Positions 17,284 to 26,262 are shown, counted from the first letter of the stretch. The stretch is 64,000 nucleotides of DNA from JBASEY01 sp049652745 (GCA_049652745.1 JBASEY010000042.1:49407-113406); one strand, 5' to 3'. Numbers and translations: made by a program. The notes: a model not told the origin generated them from the sequence alone.

Positions 17284-18536
17284 ACAACCCGCATCGATTC
17301 CGACGCGTATTGTGTCGATTGAGGTTTCCAGAGCAGGCATTCACCGTTTTCGAGGTTGCCCGGGTTCCAGCCGGGTCTTAGAAATTTCACATTGTTTCCA
17401 GTAAATCGATATATTCCTGTATCGCATTTCTCGAGTTTTCGTGGGATTGCAAGGCCACCGGGACGATAAATCCGCTGACCGCCCGGGTTCGGCGCTGCCG
17501 GCGCATTTCTCCAAGGCCAATTCAGATCCATGGATGTACTCAGGTGGGCGGCAATCAACGGAGGCGCATCGCCCGACATTTCCATCGGCGTCAAGACAGG
17601 CGTCGAAGCGGTGATCCTCGGATTGATTTCGATGGCGTAAAATAAACCGGTATCCTTTTCCAAAATGATATCCATACCCCAAAAACCGAAAAATCCTTTT
17701 TGATGCAAAACGGAGCCTGTTTTGTGTGCGATTCCTTGTGTCTGCCGCGCCACTTCAGATGAAAACTCACCCCAATGATTACCGGCTGAACCGATCCGTT
17801 TCGGCAAACCGTCAGTCGATTCGATAGTGATGGTTTCCTGAAGGAAGGGATGTGAAACCAGGGTAAAACCATCTTTGAACACACAGGCATTGACCGTCCA
17901 GGTATCGCCTTCAATTTTTTGACTGACTCGGCAATATCGGTTGGGAAACCGCTTGAGCAAAGCGGCCCAATCTTCTGTCGATGTGACCAGGAAAGTTCGG
18001 TTGCCTGAAAATCCCTTGGCAAATTGGCAGATAAACGGGAAAGGCGACAGAGGCGGTTTCCGGATTAGGGTGTTTTCGCTGTCCAACAATAATTTTTTTG
18101 TGCTTGGAATTTGGACGCATGCTTGACGGGCTATGGCCGGGAAGAGCAATTTATTCTCCAGCCGCCTGGCTGCCGCCGGATCGCAGCCGATGACGTTGAA
18201 GCCCAGTTGACGCAGCTTTTGCGCGCTTTCGGCATCGGGTTTGAACATCAGAATCGATACCGGTTGATCGAGTGTTTTCATAAATGCTGTTGTCTGGCTA
18301 TTTAACAATAGTTTTGCGGTGTTGTTTTCCGGAGCTCCAGATTGCTCTTCAAGACAAAAAACACGTATCCCCAGATTCCTCCATGATGTTACCCATGGAT
18401 GATGTTCTGAAACGATCAGGACAAGATTTTTTACTCTGCCGTCGAGAGGAAAAACCTGTATGGTTTCTACACCTGCAGAAACGAACGTTCCGGGGATTTG
18501 GTTCAAATACTCCGCCCAATCGAGAGGCTTGTTCAT
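17196..18536 (-). CDS. ATP-grasp ligase, last gene of the LysW-like operon
   Basis: 446 residues. ATG 18536 overlaps the stop of the PLP gene by four bases (ATGA); a GTG at 18548 is also possible. A preATP-grasp Rossmann-like part (about 1-130) is followed by the ATP-grasp core. Visible motifs are DPAAARRLENKLLF, FICQFAKGFSGNRTF (glycine-rich phosphate loop), GFWGMDIILE and FYAIEINPRITAST, the metal-binding Glu/Asn pair. ATP-grasp enzymes activate a carboxylate as acyl phosphate and join it to an amine or similar nucleophile. In the known LysW pathways an ATP-grasp enzyme (LysX/ArgX) loads an amino acid onto the carrier. This one looks more like the carbamoyl-phosphate-synthase/PylC-like branch, so its exact reaction is open. 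Confidence 0.82.
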   Translation of the reverse strand: MNKPLDWAEYLNQIPGTFVSAGVETIQVFPLDGRVKNLVLIVSEHHPWVTSWRNLGIRVFCLEEQSGAPENNTAKLLLNSQTTAFMKTLDQPVSILMFKPDAESAQKLRQLGFNVIGCDPAAARRLENKLLFPAIARQACVQIPSTKKLLLDSENTLIRKPPLSPFPFICQFAKGFSGNRTFLVTSTEDWAALLKRFPNRYCRVSQKIEGDTWTVNACVFKDGFTLVSHPFLQETITIESTDGLPKRIGSAGNHWGEFSSEVARQTQGIAHKTGSVLHQKGFFGFWGMDIILEKDTGLFYAIEINPRITASTPVLTPMEMSGDAPPLIAAHLSTSMDLNWPWRNAPAAPNPGGQRIYRPGGLAIPRKLEKCDTGIYRFTGNNVKFLRPGWNPGNLENGECLLWKPQSTQYASESMRVVYRGSLASLPSLLPSTNSAEPPSSGYIAE

Positions 18537-19600
18537 ATATGTTTCCACTTTCGGATGAACCGTTCGATTTCACCATACGTGAGCGCCGTGCAGACAGGGG
18601 CGTCGCCGAAATCGGGTTCTGATTGATTGTCTGAGTAACGTTTGCCGGTCAAAACCACCAGTGGGGTTCCAACGCCGCCCGCACGGCGCCAGCGGATCGC
18701 AGCGGCAAGAGCGCAACAGCCTTCGGAGGAGGTTTGAATGCTTTCTTTTTTCAATAGGTCATGCATATTTTCCGCATCGGAGTCATTCGTCAACCAACCC
18801 GAACCTCCGGTCGAGCGGATATATGTCAGCAATTCCGGATTCAATTTAGAAGAAGAAACGCCTCCGAATCCAGGGCTTCGGCCGTTCACTGGCATCGAGG
18901 GGGGTGAATCGTCGAATTCGGATGCTATAGCCGTGGCCTTCCCGGCTTGCACGGCGTGGAGTTCCGGGATTTTATCTATTTTGCCTTTTAAAACCATGTT
19001 TTTCATGGCGCGAGCGATACCTACCAGGGTTGCGCCGCTGGTCGTGAAAATGAAAATACTGCTGAATTTCCGGTGCGTGTAGAGCTCGCCCAGTGCATAT
19101 CCCAGAGTCATGAATCCCTTTACTGCATTATCATCAGTGGAGGGTCTCAGGTTCGGCATACCGAAGCGTCGAGCGGCGTTTCGCGCTCGGTTTATCGGAC
19201 TGTCACAGATGATCAGGCGTGGTTTGTATCGGGCGGCGGCGGTGAGTTTTACTGGATGAGTGTGTGGTGATACAAACACGAAGACCGGCATATCCGCTTG
19301 CGCGCCTGCAGCAGCGACCGCGACAGCGGCATTTCCCGATGACGGAATGATCACTCCCGGCGCACCGGCCTGTCGCGCCAGACTGACCTGAAAAATGGCG
19401 GCTCGATCTTTGTGTGACCCTGTCGGGCAGTTCTGTTCCATTTTGAATAGGCACGGTCCGATATCCCGGATGGTGCGGTGTTCGACAGGGGTTTCGGGAA
19501 AGCCGGGTAAACGGATTTCACGAGGCGGCGAGTCAGGTATTGTTTCGGCATATTGCCAATAAGCGTCCAACAACCGGTTTGTTCGTGAATTATCGATCAC
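18533..19600 (-). CDS. threonine-synthase-like PLP-dependent enzyme
   Basis: 355 residues from GTG 19600, with GGAT upstream, overlapping the MurD-like gene by 11 bases. This is a fold-type II PLP enzyme: the Schiff-base Lys64 lies in NCPTGSHKDRAA, IIPSSGNAAVAVAAAGA is the phosphate/substrate Asn loop, and TTSGATLVGIARAM is the second glycine loop. The closest look is threonine synthase/cysteate synthase, which carry out beta- or gamma-replacement on a phosphorylated hydroxy-amino acid. It lacks the long N-terminal domain of housekeeping threonine synthase. Its place in the operon suggests that it makes or alters the amino acid handled by the ligases. Confidence 0.82.
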   Translation of the reverse strand: MIDNSRTNRLLDAYWQYAETIPDSPPREIRLPGFPETPVEHRTIRDIGPCLFKMEQNCPTGSHKDRAAIFQVSLARQAGAPGVIIPSSGNAAVAVAAAGAQADMPVFVFVSPHTHPVKLTAAARYKPRLIICDSPINRARNAARRFGMPNLRPSTDDNAVKGFMTLGYALGELYTHRKFSSIFIFTTSGATLVGIARAMKNMVLKGKIDKIPELHAVQAGKATAIASEFDDSPPSMPVNGRSPGFGGVSSSKLNPELLTYIRSTGGSGWLTNDSDAENMHDLLKKESIQTSSEGCCALAAAIRWRRAGGVGTPLVVLTGKRYSDNQSEPDFGDAPVCTALTYGEIERFIRKWKHI

Positions 19601-21113
19601 GGTTTATCGATCCTGTATCGGTTTTATCATTATTTTTTTGAGCCTGGCGTATTCTATCTCTGACAAGTCGACGGTAGCCGCGAGGCCCCGAATTGAACCG
19701 GTAGTGAAATCCTGCGCCGGCGGGACTCAGAACCAGGGCGTCGCCGGGGCGCAGCAATCTATCCGCCAGCTCCATAGCTTCTTCCAGGTTCGGTACATTG
19801 TGAACCGGGACCGATCCTGCCTGCTCGGCAACAGCTTGACCTGCATCACCCGGTAAGCAAATGATATGTGTTGCACGATGCTGGGTCATAGCCTGCCGCA
19901 GGTGGCTGTAATCATCTCTGTTTCCTTTGATTTCGCCGCCGCAGATCAGAATGATCGGTCTGTCGAGTGACTCCAAAGCCATGCGTGTGGCTTCGGGATT
20001 CGTGCAGGCCTCATCGTCGAAATAAACGATCTCGTTGGCTTCGCCGAGGTATTCCAGTCGGTGACGAACACCATGAAACGACCGAATGCCTTGTTGAATC
20101 GCTGATGCAGAAGCACCGGCGATAAATGCGGCAGTTGCGGCGGCGAGGCTGTTCAACAGGTTATGATGACCAGGCAGGCAAACATCGGAGGTGTCGAACA
20201 GATGATGAGAACGGCCATTTTCATCAAGAAACAGGCACTGTGAAGCTTTAAAACCTGTCGACAGAGGTGTTGCAGGGATCGACGATCCGTACATGACACA
20301 TTTAGATTGGGTTTGTTGGGAGATAATACGGGAGCTTGGATCTTCGGTGTTCAGTATTGACCAGTCTTTTTCCGTTCTCGCTGTAAAAAGCTTGGTTTTG
20401 GTTTCACGATATGCTTCGAATGAGCCATGTTCGTCGATATGGTCCGGGCGGATATTTGTCAGGATCGCGATATGGGGTTTTTGGCCCAGTTCCATGAGTT
20501 GGCGGTTTGAAATTTCCAATAGCAGAAAACCGTTGGAAGGAAGCGCATCCAGGTCTGTAAGAACTTGAGGGTGATACCGGTCGTTACCGCTGGTCAGGCA
20601 GGGAATACCGGCGGTTTTCAGCAGGTGCGACAGGCAGGTGGTCACGGTGGTTTTCCCGTTGGTGCCGGTCACGCCGATGATTGGCGCCGGGGACAGGGCG
20701 AAATACATTTGTGTCAAAAAGAACATCGGGACACCCGATTGGCGGGCTTGCTTCAAAGGGTCGTTGGCGGCATGTGCAAACCAGTTTTGTGTGGTGAATA
20801 AAATATCGGCATCCCCAACGTTTTTCAGGTAATCCGGTCCGGTGAACAACGTGATGGGCGCCGCTAAAAGGCGTCGCAGAGCATCGGCTCGTCGTTGCGG
20901 CTTCATCGCTACATGAGCGTTTAAAAAGGCCTGTTCCAAAGCGGTTCCGCCGGTCAGATTGTGGCATGTTATATGCCTGAATCCCAGTTTGAGAAGAAAC
21001 TCCAGGATCGCAAAGCCCTCCGTTCCCGCCACACCGACAATGTGTGCGTTTTTATCACGATAACGCGTCAAGGTTTGAATTGATGGTATTGAGTTCACGT
21101 GAAAAATCTCCAT
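19590..21113 (-). CDS. MurD-like Mur ligase family protein
   Basis: 507 residues from ATG 21113 with AAAGA upstream. An N-terminal Rossmann-like domain (HIVGVAGTEGFAILEFLLKL) precedes the central P-loop domain with GVTGTNGKTTV (residues 147-157). LTNIRPDHIDEHGSFEAY carries the usual metal/ATP residues. A C-terminal domain has FHGVRHRLEYLG and VYFDDEACTNPEATRMAL, matching MurD's HR/EDSK region. MurD adds D-Glu to UDP-MurNAc-L-Ala. This copy is outside any dcw cluster and sits with a glutamate cyclase-peptidase fusion, so a dedicated amino-acid ligation, not housekeeping wall synthesis, is likely. It overlaps the next gene by 11 bases. Confidence 0.85.
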   Translation of the reverse strand: MEIFHVNSIPSIQTLTRYRDKNAHIVGVAGTEGFAILEFLLKLGFRHITCHNLTGGTALEQAFLNAHVAMKPQRRADALRRLLAAPITLFTGPDYLKNVGDADILFTTQNWFAHAANDPLKQARQSGVPMFFLTQMYFALSPAPIIGVTGTNGKTTVTTCLSHLLKTAGIPCLTSGNDRYHPQVLTDLDALPSNGFLLLEISNRQLMELGQKPHIAILTNIRPDHIDEHGSFEAYRETKTKLFTARTEKDWSILNTEDPSSRIISQQTQSKCVMYGSSIPATPLSTGFKASQCLFLDENGRSHHLFDTSDVCLPGHHNLLNSLAAATAAFIAGASASAIQQGIRSFHGVRHRLEYLGEANEIVYFDDEACTNPEATRMALESLDRPIILICGGEIKGNRDDYSHLRQAMTQHRATHIICLPGDAGQAVAEQAGSVPVHNVPNLEEAMELADRLLRPGDALVLSPAGAGFHYRFNSGPRGYRRLVRDRIRQAQKNNDKTDTGSINRDR

Positions 21114-21146
21114 CGACACATCTTTATTGTGCTGATATCGGTCAGA

Positions 21147-22835
21147 TTATGCAAAGGATGAAATTCGGCGGATCGCGATGATACGATACCGGCCCTGAAA
21201 CTCGGTTGTCGATTCCAGAATCACGCGTTTTTCAGTCAGACAGGCATGCTGAACACCATCGGGAAGCATGACGGCCACATGATGAAGATCATTGGCTTTT
21301 CCTACCGCGAAAATCAGGTCTCCCGGGGAAAGCTCGCGCAAAGGGATACGTCGGCCGCATTTCCGTTGTGATTTCGAGTGACGAGGCAGCATGATGCCAA
21401 GCTTGAAAAATATGCGCTGAGTCAAACCGGAGCAGTCCAGGCCGCCAATGCTTCTGCCGCCCCATAAATATGGTGTATCTTGTAATTCAGTCGCTATGTC
21501 AACCAGATGTGAAATGGAAAGCACATTATCCAGGCACGCGCCTGCGGCGGCTCGAACAATAGCTTGCCATGGGTTGGTAGAAGGATGCCTTTCCGATAGT
21601 TCGGCCAAGTCTTTGTCATCGGACCAGCCCATGGCCAGATCCGGGGTCTGATAGAGGCGCCAGGGTTCGGCGACATACAGCCTGCGTATCCATCGATCGG
21701 TATCGGTAATTTGTGTTGTACGGCGGCCGTTTGGCTGATCCAGAAGATCCCGTGTCCATCCACGAACTTGCAGCCACGGGCAGATATCGTTATTGGGATT
21801 GGATAGAACGACGGGCCAGGATTCAATCATCGTGAGATCGGATTCTTGGAAACGATGTTTCAGCTTGTCCAACTGGCTCTCAAGCAGAAGATATCCGTCA
21901 AGATGTATCGCATCTTTTTCGGAGTTGTACCGAGGGCCTACTTGGATAATAGGCACAACTTGTGTTTTTCTATCATCCTCGAACGTGGTCTCGATTATTT
22001 CGTTGGTTGTTTTAAGCAGGTCTGAAGCCTGCTGAATTTTCCGATATCGCTTTTGAATGACGTCGATAGGGTGACAGTCGATGGAGAGGTCCGGTTTGCC
22101 TGTTATTCCATCTACAACTCCGATGTCGGACAATGTCTGCAAAAATCGTTGCAAATCTTGAAAATCCGGTAGAAGTTGCCGGTTGGCGAGAATTTCCAGT
22201 GCACCAACCAGACACCAGGCTGCAAAATCGGACGTGCTGCCCAGCAAGGTAATATCCGCCTCGATCGAGCATATGGGTCGATCATCGTGGAGTTTACCCG
22301 CCAAAATGCCCATTCCCAGTTCATTACCTCCGTCACCGACGGCGATTTTGAAGCTGTCCGGCGACCAGAAATGCTCCATTCCGGCACAATAAAAGCTGAT
22401 ATCATCGCCTTTGATGTTTCGAAATACTCCGCTGGAATCCGGACCGGGGCGCTCGACTGCGATTACGGTTTCGGGAGAATAGATTTCAAGGAGCTTTGTT
22501 GCCCAAGCATGATAGGATTCATGGTAGTCATTGGAAAATTTGATCAGGGAGACAGGAGGAAAAATTTGCTTCAGTACCGGGTACGACCAGGTATCAGCGG
22601 GCACGATTACTCGTTTACCAAGGGATTTCAGAGCATTGAATAAAAGCCATGATCCGGACAGGCCGTCATTTTCAACAATGTGTGCATTCGGGACATAAAA
22701 CCCGGTCAATAAAAAGACCGTACCGTCGGAATCCAGAAGCTGCTCTGCTGCCGCCCGGTACGGCATCTTGCCATTGATGAAACGAAAGCGAAATAAACCT
22801 CTAAGGTCACTTTCAAAAGCAAGGTCTGTTAACAC
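21147..22835 (-). CDS. glutamate cyclase (DUF4392)-NlpC/P60 peptidase fusion
   Basis: 562 residues from GTG 22835, only three bases after the stop of the LysW-like gene. Residues about 1-290 match the D-glutamate cyclase-like (DUF4392) domain: FLLTGFYVPNAHIVENDGLS, then AVGDGGNELGMG near 165-175. Residues about 300-430 are a linker or SH3-like region. From about 440 comes an NlpC/P60 domain: YLWGGRSIGGLDCSGLTQRI with catalytic Cys468, and HHVAVML with the catalytic His. NlpC/P60 enzymes cut gamma-D-Glu-diamino acid bonds in wall peptides. D-glutamate cyclase interconverts D-Glu and 5-oxo-D-proline. No signal peptide is visible, so it acts in the cytoplasm. It would suit release and conversion of a glutamyl residue. 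Confidence 0.82.
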   Translation of the reverse strand: MLTDLAFESDLRGLFRFRFINGKMPYRAAAEQLLDSDGTVFLLTGFYVPNAHIVENDGLSGSWLLFNALKSLGKRVIVPADTWSYPVLKQIFPPVSLIKFSNDYHESYHAWATKLLEIYSPETVIAVERPGPDSSGVFRNIKGDDISFYCAGMEHFWSPDSFKIAVGDGGNELGMGILAGKLHDDRPICSIEADITLLGSTSDFAAWCLVGALEILANRQLLPDFQDLQRFLQTLSDIGVVDGITGKPDLSIDCHPIDVIQKRYRKIQQASDLLKTTNEIIETTFEDDRKTQVVPIIQVGPRYNSEKDAIHLDGYLLLESQLDKLKHRFQESDLTMIESWPVVLSNPNNDICPWLQVRGWTRDLLDQPNGRRTTQITDTDRWIRRLYVAEPWRLYQTPDLAMGWSDDKDLAELSERHPSTNPWQAIVRAAAGACLDNVLSISHLVDIATELQDTPYLWGGRSIGGLDCSGLTQRIFFKLGIMLPRHSKSQRKCGRRIPLRELSPGDLIFAVGKANDLHHVAVMLPDGVQHACLTEKRVILESTTEFQGRYRIIAIRRISSFA

Positions 22836-22838
22836 AGC

Positions 22839-22988
22839 CTACTTTTCTTCTTCTTCGTAGACTTCCAAATCCAAAGGGTCCACTCCAACAACTTCCAATT
22901 CGACACCGCATTCCGGGCATTCGATAATTTCGCCGATGTCAAAACCTTCATCCAGGATTGTTGAGTGGCATTCCGGACAGATTCCCAT
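22839..22988 (-). CDS. LysW-like zinc-ribbon amino-group carrier protein
   Basis: A 49-residue protein from ATG 22988, with a very strong GAGGAGGAG eight bases upstream. Two CPEC motifs (Cys4/7 and Cys24/27) form a zinc ribbon, followed by GVELEVVGVDPLDLEV and an acidic tail ending EEEEK. This matches the LysW/ArgW amino-group carrier family (two CxxC, then ELEVV-x-LDPLxLE, acidic tail). In that family the side-chain carboxylate of a C-terminal Glu carries the growing amino acid. Here the last residue is Lys after four Glu, so the attachment point may differ or the tail may be trimmed. It heads the operon and is three bases from the next gene. Confidence 0.82.
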   Translation of the reverse strand: MGICPECHSTILDEGFDIGEIIECPECGVELEVVGVDPLDLEVYEEEEK

Positions 22989-23034
22989 GAAACAACTCCT
23001 CCTCTACACGAAAACAGGATCCATCAACAAGACG

Positions 23035-23064
23035 ATTTTAGGCAAAGCATTAAAATCAAGTCAA
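23035..23064 (-). promoter_or_regulatory. predicted promoter of the LysW-like operon
   Basis: On the minus strand: TTGACT (23064-23059), 18 bases, TAAAAT (23040-23035). The leader to the ATG at 22988 would be about 40 bases and contains the strong Shine-Dalgarno. The match to sigma-70 consensus is good. Confidence 0.55.
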
Positions 23065-23145
23065 CAGTGAAAATATGCGTTTTTTCTTTTTGGCAGGAAT
23101 TTGTTTTACATCCGGCAGTTCTGTCATTTCCAGTCATTTTTTCGT

Positions 23146-23174
23146 TTGGTCAAAAATATTTTATGTGGTAGTAT
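23146..23174 (+). promoter_or_regulatory. predicted promoter of the histidine kinase gene
   Basis: TTGGTC (23146-23151), 17 bases, TAGTAT (23169-23174), about 35 bases before the ATG at 23211. It is divergent from the LysW-operon promoter. Pattern only. Confidence 0.4.
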
Positions 23175-23210
23175 CGCTATGAAGAAAAGGTTAAACAGGG
23201 TTAAAACGAT

Positions 23211-24680
23211 ATGAAACAACGTATACAGCTTTTTAGAATCCTATTGGTTTTGACCGTATTACTTGTTGCGGGATCTTGGTTTATCGGAAGTGAGGCAAAA
23301 GCTGACCGGACGAATGGTGAACGTATTATTACTGATTTGGATGCTGATTTAGTCCATCAGAATCTAAAAAAACAATTATCTAATCCATTGATGATTTTTG
23401 GCGTTACAACCGATCTCGTGTTGCTGGGAGCAGTTTTATATATTCTTTTATACCAAAGAAAGAAACTTAAGATCAGTAAAGAGGAAGCGGTTGCTCAAAC
23501 ACAACAACTGACAGAGCTTACGGCTTTGCAATCGGAGGCTAAGCGATATTATCAATATCTGTTTAATTCGCTCAACGATGGAATTGTCGTCAGTGAAATG
23601 GAAGCGAGCGGCGCCCTTGGGCGTATCATAGAGGTCAATAAGCAGGCGAGTTTGATTTTAGGTCGATCAGAAGAGGAATTATTGCGTTTGACCCCGATGG
23701 ATTTGCTTGAATCGAACGAAAAAATTTGGTTTCCCGACTTGATCCATAGGCTCCAAGCGGACCATGCCCTTTTGAATCAGTTTCGTGTCGTAACCAGCGA
23801 AGGGAAAATTAAAGTTGTCGAAGTTCACGCTAATTTAATCGAATCACAAAATGATTGGAAGGTTGTCGCGGTAATTCGTGATGTAACGGACAGGGCGATA
23901 CATGATCGGGTGGTGCAGGAGCAAATCGACGGCCTGGAAACCAGACTCAAGGTTCAGACAACTGAGATTGACCAATTGAACCAGGAAGTCACATTTCTTG
24001 CGGGTACGATCAGTCATGATTTACAGGCTCCGCTTCAAAACGTACAGGAATCGCTGGAAAACATTAAGCAAACCGTTTCCGTGAGCGATCAGAAGTTGGC
24101 CGGAGAAATGGACGGGATAATTCATCGGATACAGCGCACCAATTCATTGGTCAAAGGCATACTGGATTATAGTCGTCTTGCCAGAAAAGTATTCGATCTT
24201 GTGCCTGTAGGGCTTTCGCAGATATGCAGCGAGGTCTTGCTGCAACTCGATGCTGTCATACGTGAAGAAAACGCGGATGTCATCATCGAAAGGCCTATGC
24301 CGCGTGTTATGGCTCATTCGACAACGCTGTTTTACGTCATTCAGAACCTGATAATGAATGCCTTAAAATTTTCCAAGCCTGGAGTCAAACCCCATGTCGT
24401 CCTTCGGGCGGAAGCTTGTAATGGAAACGTGAGATTATGGGTTATAGACAACGGGATCGGGATAGCGCCCGAATATCACGATCGTATATTCCAGGTCTTT
24501 CAACGATTGCACAGTCGCGAAGAATATCCTGGCAACGGTTTGGGCTTGGCTATTGTCAAGCGGGGTGTCCAACGGATGAATGGAACATTCGGCCTGATGT
24601 CGGAAATTGGTGAAGGAAGCCGTTTTTGGATTGAGTTACCGGTCGCTCCTGAGGAAAACCGGCTGAATAAAGTCAATTGA
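23211..24680 (+). CDS. membrane-bound PAS histidine kinase (orphan)
   Basis: 489 residues. Two membrane segments (about 8-25 and 60-80) enclose a short outer loop. A coiled stretch and a PAS domain (about 112-230, YYQYLFNSLNDGIVVSEMEA) follow. HisKA contains phospho-acceptor His269 in AGTISHDLQAPL. The HATPase_c domain has N box NLIMNALKFSKP, G1 DNGIGI and G2 GNGLGLAIVKRG. It would autophosphorylate and pass phosphate to a response regulator, but none is encoded nearby. The sensed signal is unknown. It faces the radical SAM gene tail to tail. Confidence 0.93.
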   Translation: MKQRIQLFRILLVLTVLLVAGSWFIGSEAKADRTNGERIITDLDADLVHQNLKKQLSNPLMIFGVTTDLVLLGAVLYILLYQRKKLKISKEEAVAQTQQLTELTALQSEAKRYYQYLFNSLNDGIVVSEMEASGALGRIIEVNKQASLILGRSEEELLRLTPMDLLESNEKIWFPDLIHRLQADHALLNQFRVVTSEGKIKVVEVHANLIESQNDWKVVAVIRDVTDRAIHDRVVQEQIDGLETRLKVQTTEIDQLNQEVTFLAGTISHDLQAPLQNVQESLENIKQTVSVSDQKLAGEMDGIIHRIQRTNSLVKGILDYSRLARKVFDLVPVGLSQICSEVLLQLDAVIREENADVIIERPMPRVMAHSTTLFYVIQNLIMNALKFSKPGVKPHVVLRAEACNGNVRLWVIDNGIGIAPEYHDRIFQVFQRLHSREEYPGNGLGLAIVKRGVQRMNGTFGLMSEIGEGSRFWIELPVAPEENRLNKVN

Positions 24681-24696
24681 AGACATATCTTGAATT

Positions 24697-26262
24697 TTAT
24701 CGTATCCGTTGAAAATAATTGCGTATTCTATGCCACTGACCTTTTGTCAAAGCGTTTATTCCTTTTCCTATCAGCCGCAGTTTATCGGTTATTCTGCGAC
24801 ACAGGTCGAAGAATGGGCCGAAAAAGGGAGTATCCAATAAAACGGCGGGTTTATCGCCTAGAAATCGGATAAGGCCACGAGGAATCCAGGTAATATCGGT
24901 GATATAGATCAAGTAATTCAGATATCGTCCTTTGGGCACGAAAAAGGGTTTTCGATACACTTGCTTTTCGATATCTGTCAAATAGCCGTCTTTAACCGCC
25001 GCGTTTGCCAGTTCGGTGCCTGGGTAAAATGTCAGAGATGCCAGGCAAAGCATGAATTTGCCGGGGATGCGAGTCAGTAAATCAAGGGTGTCACGAACAT
25101 CGTTTCGGGTTTCCCAGGGGTTGTCCAGGATAACGTGATAATGTGGTTTTAGAAGTTCGTCTCTGTACTCATATATCAAATCGGCGCTTCGAAGGATTAT
25201 TTCGTTGGTTTCAGGCCGCCGGTACATCTCACGTATTCGGCTGCTTCCGGTCTGAATACCCATTTCAATAAAAACCAAGCCGCTGTCGATAAACATTTCC
25301 AACTGATTTCGGGTCAAGATCGAAGGGCTGACTTGAGCGTACCAAGGCAACTTGACTTCTGTTTTCATTCGATGGCAAAGCAGCTTCAAATCCGATGGGT
25401 TCATAGCGGTGAACACATCATCGAAAAAATGGATTCCTTCGATAAAGGGATAGGCGCCGATGACATTTTTTATTTCGCCGATGACATGGTCAGGGCTGCG
25501 AAATCGTAGATAGTGGCTGCCCGGATATAGCTTTGCCTTGATATGGTTTGCGCAATACGTGCAGTGATGAGGGCATCCGCGGGATGTCATCAATCGAAAA
25601 ACTTTGACGGCGGAATGATTCGGGCCGGGCATCAGCGGAAGCACTTTTTTCATTTGGTCAACCGTCATAGGTACAATCTGGTCTTTGATCGGGTCCAGTA
25701 GAAAATGGTCATCCGGTCCCATATCCATCCACGGCAAATCATCCAGGTTTTCCATGCACGGCAAGGGTTTCGAGGAGTTGGGATTACAACGGGTCAGCAG
25801 CCCGGGAATATCGGCTTGATGGAAGTTGTTGGTATCGGTCAGTTCGAGCAGTTGTTCGAGGACGGTTTCGCCTTCGCTGATACACACAGCATCGGCATGT
25901 GCCAGACCGTCTTTCGGGGATACTTCCGCATGGATACCGCCCCAAACGGTGAAGATGCTCAGTTTATCTTTTATGGTTTGAGTCAATTGAAGCGCTCTGT
26001 CGCGGTATTGCGAGAAAAAGGAGAATGCAGCGATATCGGATCCGGCGACGATATCGAGTATATCTTTCAGCACGTGGTCGGAATAGTGGTATGTATAGGT
26101 TCCTGAATGGCGCAGATTTTCGATTCCGCCGGGTAGAAAAATGCAGGTTACTTTATGGCCTTTGCGTTTGAGCCATGCTGAGAGTGCACGCACACCGAAA
26201 GCGCTGATATCGGGCGGAGTCGGGGTTAGAAAGGTTATTCTTCTGGGTGGCGTCCCGGTCAT
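24697..26262 (-). CDS. B12-binding/radical SAM protein
   Basis: 521 residues; ATG 26262 overlaps the stop of the glycosyltransferase gene by four bases (ATGA). The N-terminal cobalamin-binding-type domain has TPTPPDISAFGVRALSAWLK and AFSFFSQYRDRAL. The radical SAM motif is TSRGCPHHCTYCANH. HFFDDVFTAMNPSDLKLLCH and VFIEMGIQTGSSRIREMYRR are typical core strands. The C-terminal 100 residues include a hydrophobic, membrane-associating patch. Coupling to a heptosyltransferase-like gene suggests modification of a cell-envelope glycan or lipid. The reaction is unknown. Confidence 0.88.
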   Translation of the reverse strand: MTGTPPRRITFLTPTPPDISAFGVRALSAWLKRKGHKVTCIFLPGGIENLRHSGTYTYHYSDHVLKDILDIVAGSDIAAFSFFSQYRDRALQLTQTIKDKLSIFTVWGGIHAEVSPKDGLAHADAVCISEGETVLEQLLELTDTNNFHQADIPGLLTRCNPNSSKPLPCMENLDDLPWMDMGPDDHFLLDPIKDQIVPMTVDQMKKVLPLMPGPNHSAVKVFRLMTSRGCPHHCTYCANHIKAKLYPGSHYLRFRSPDHVIGEIKNVIGAYPFIEGIHFFDDVFTAMNPSDLKLLCHRMKTEVKLPWYAQVSPSILTRNQLEMFIDSGLVFIEMGIQTGSSRIREMYRRPETNEIILRSADLIYEYRDELLKPHYHVILDNPWETRNDVRDTLDLLTRIPGKFMLCLASLTFYPGTELANAAVKDGYLTDIEKQVYRKPFFVPKGRYLNYLIYITDITWIPRGLIRFLGDKPAVLLDTPFFGPFFDLCRRITDKLRLIGKGINALTKGQWHRIRNYFQRIR

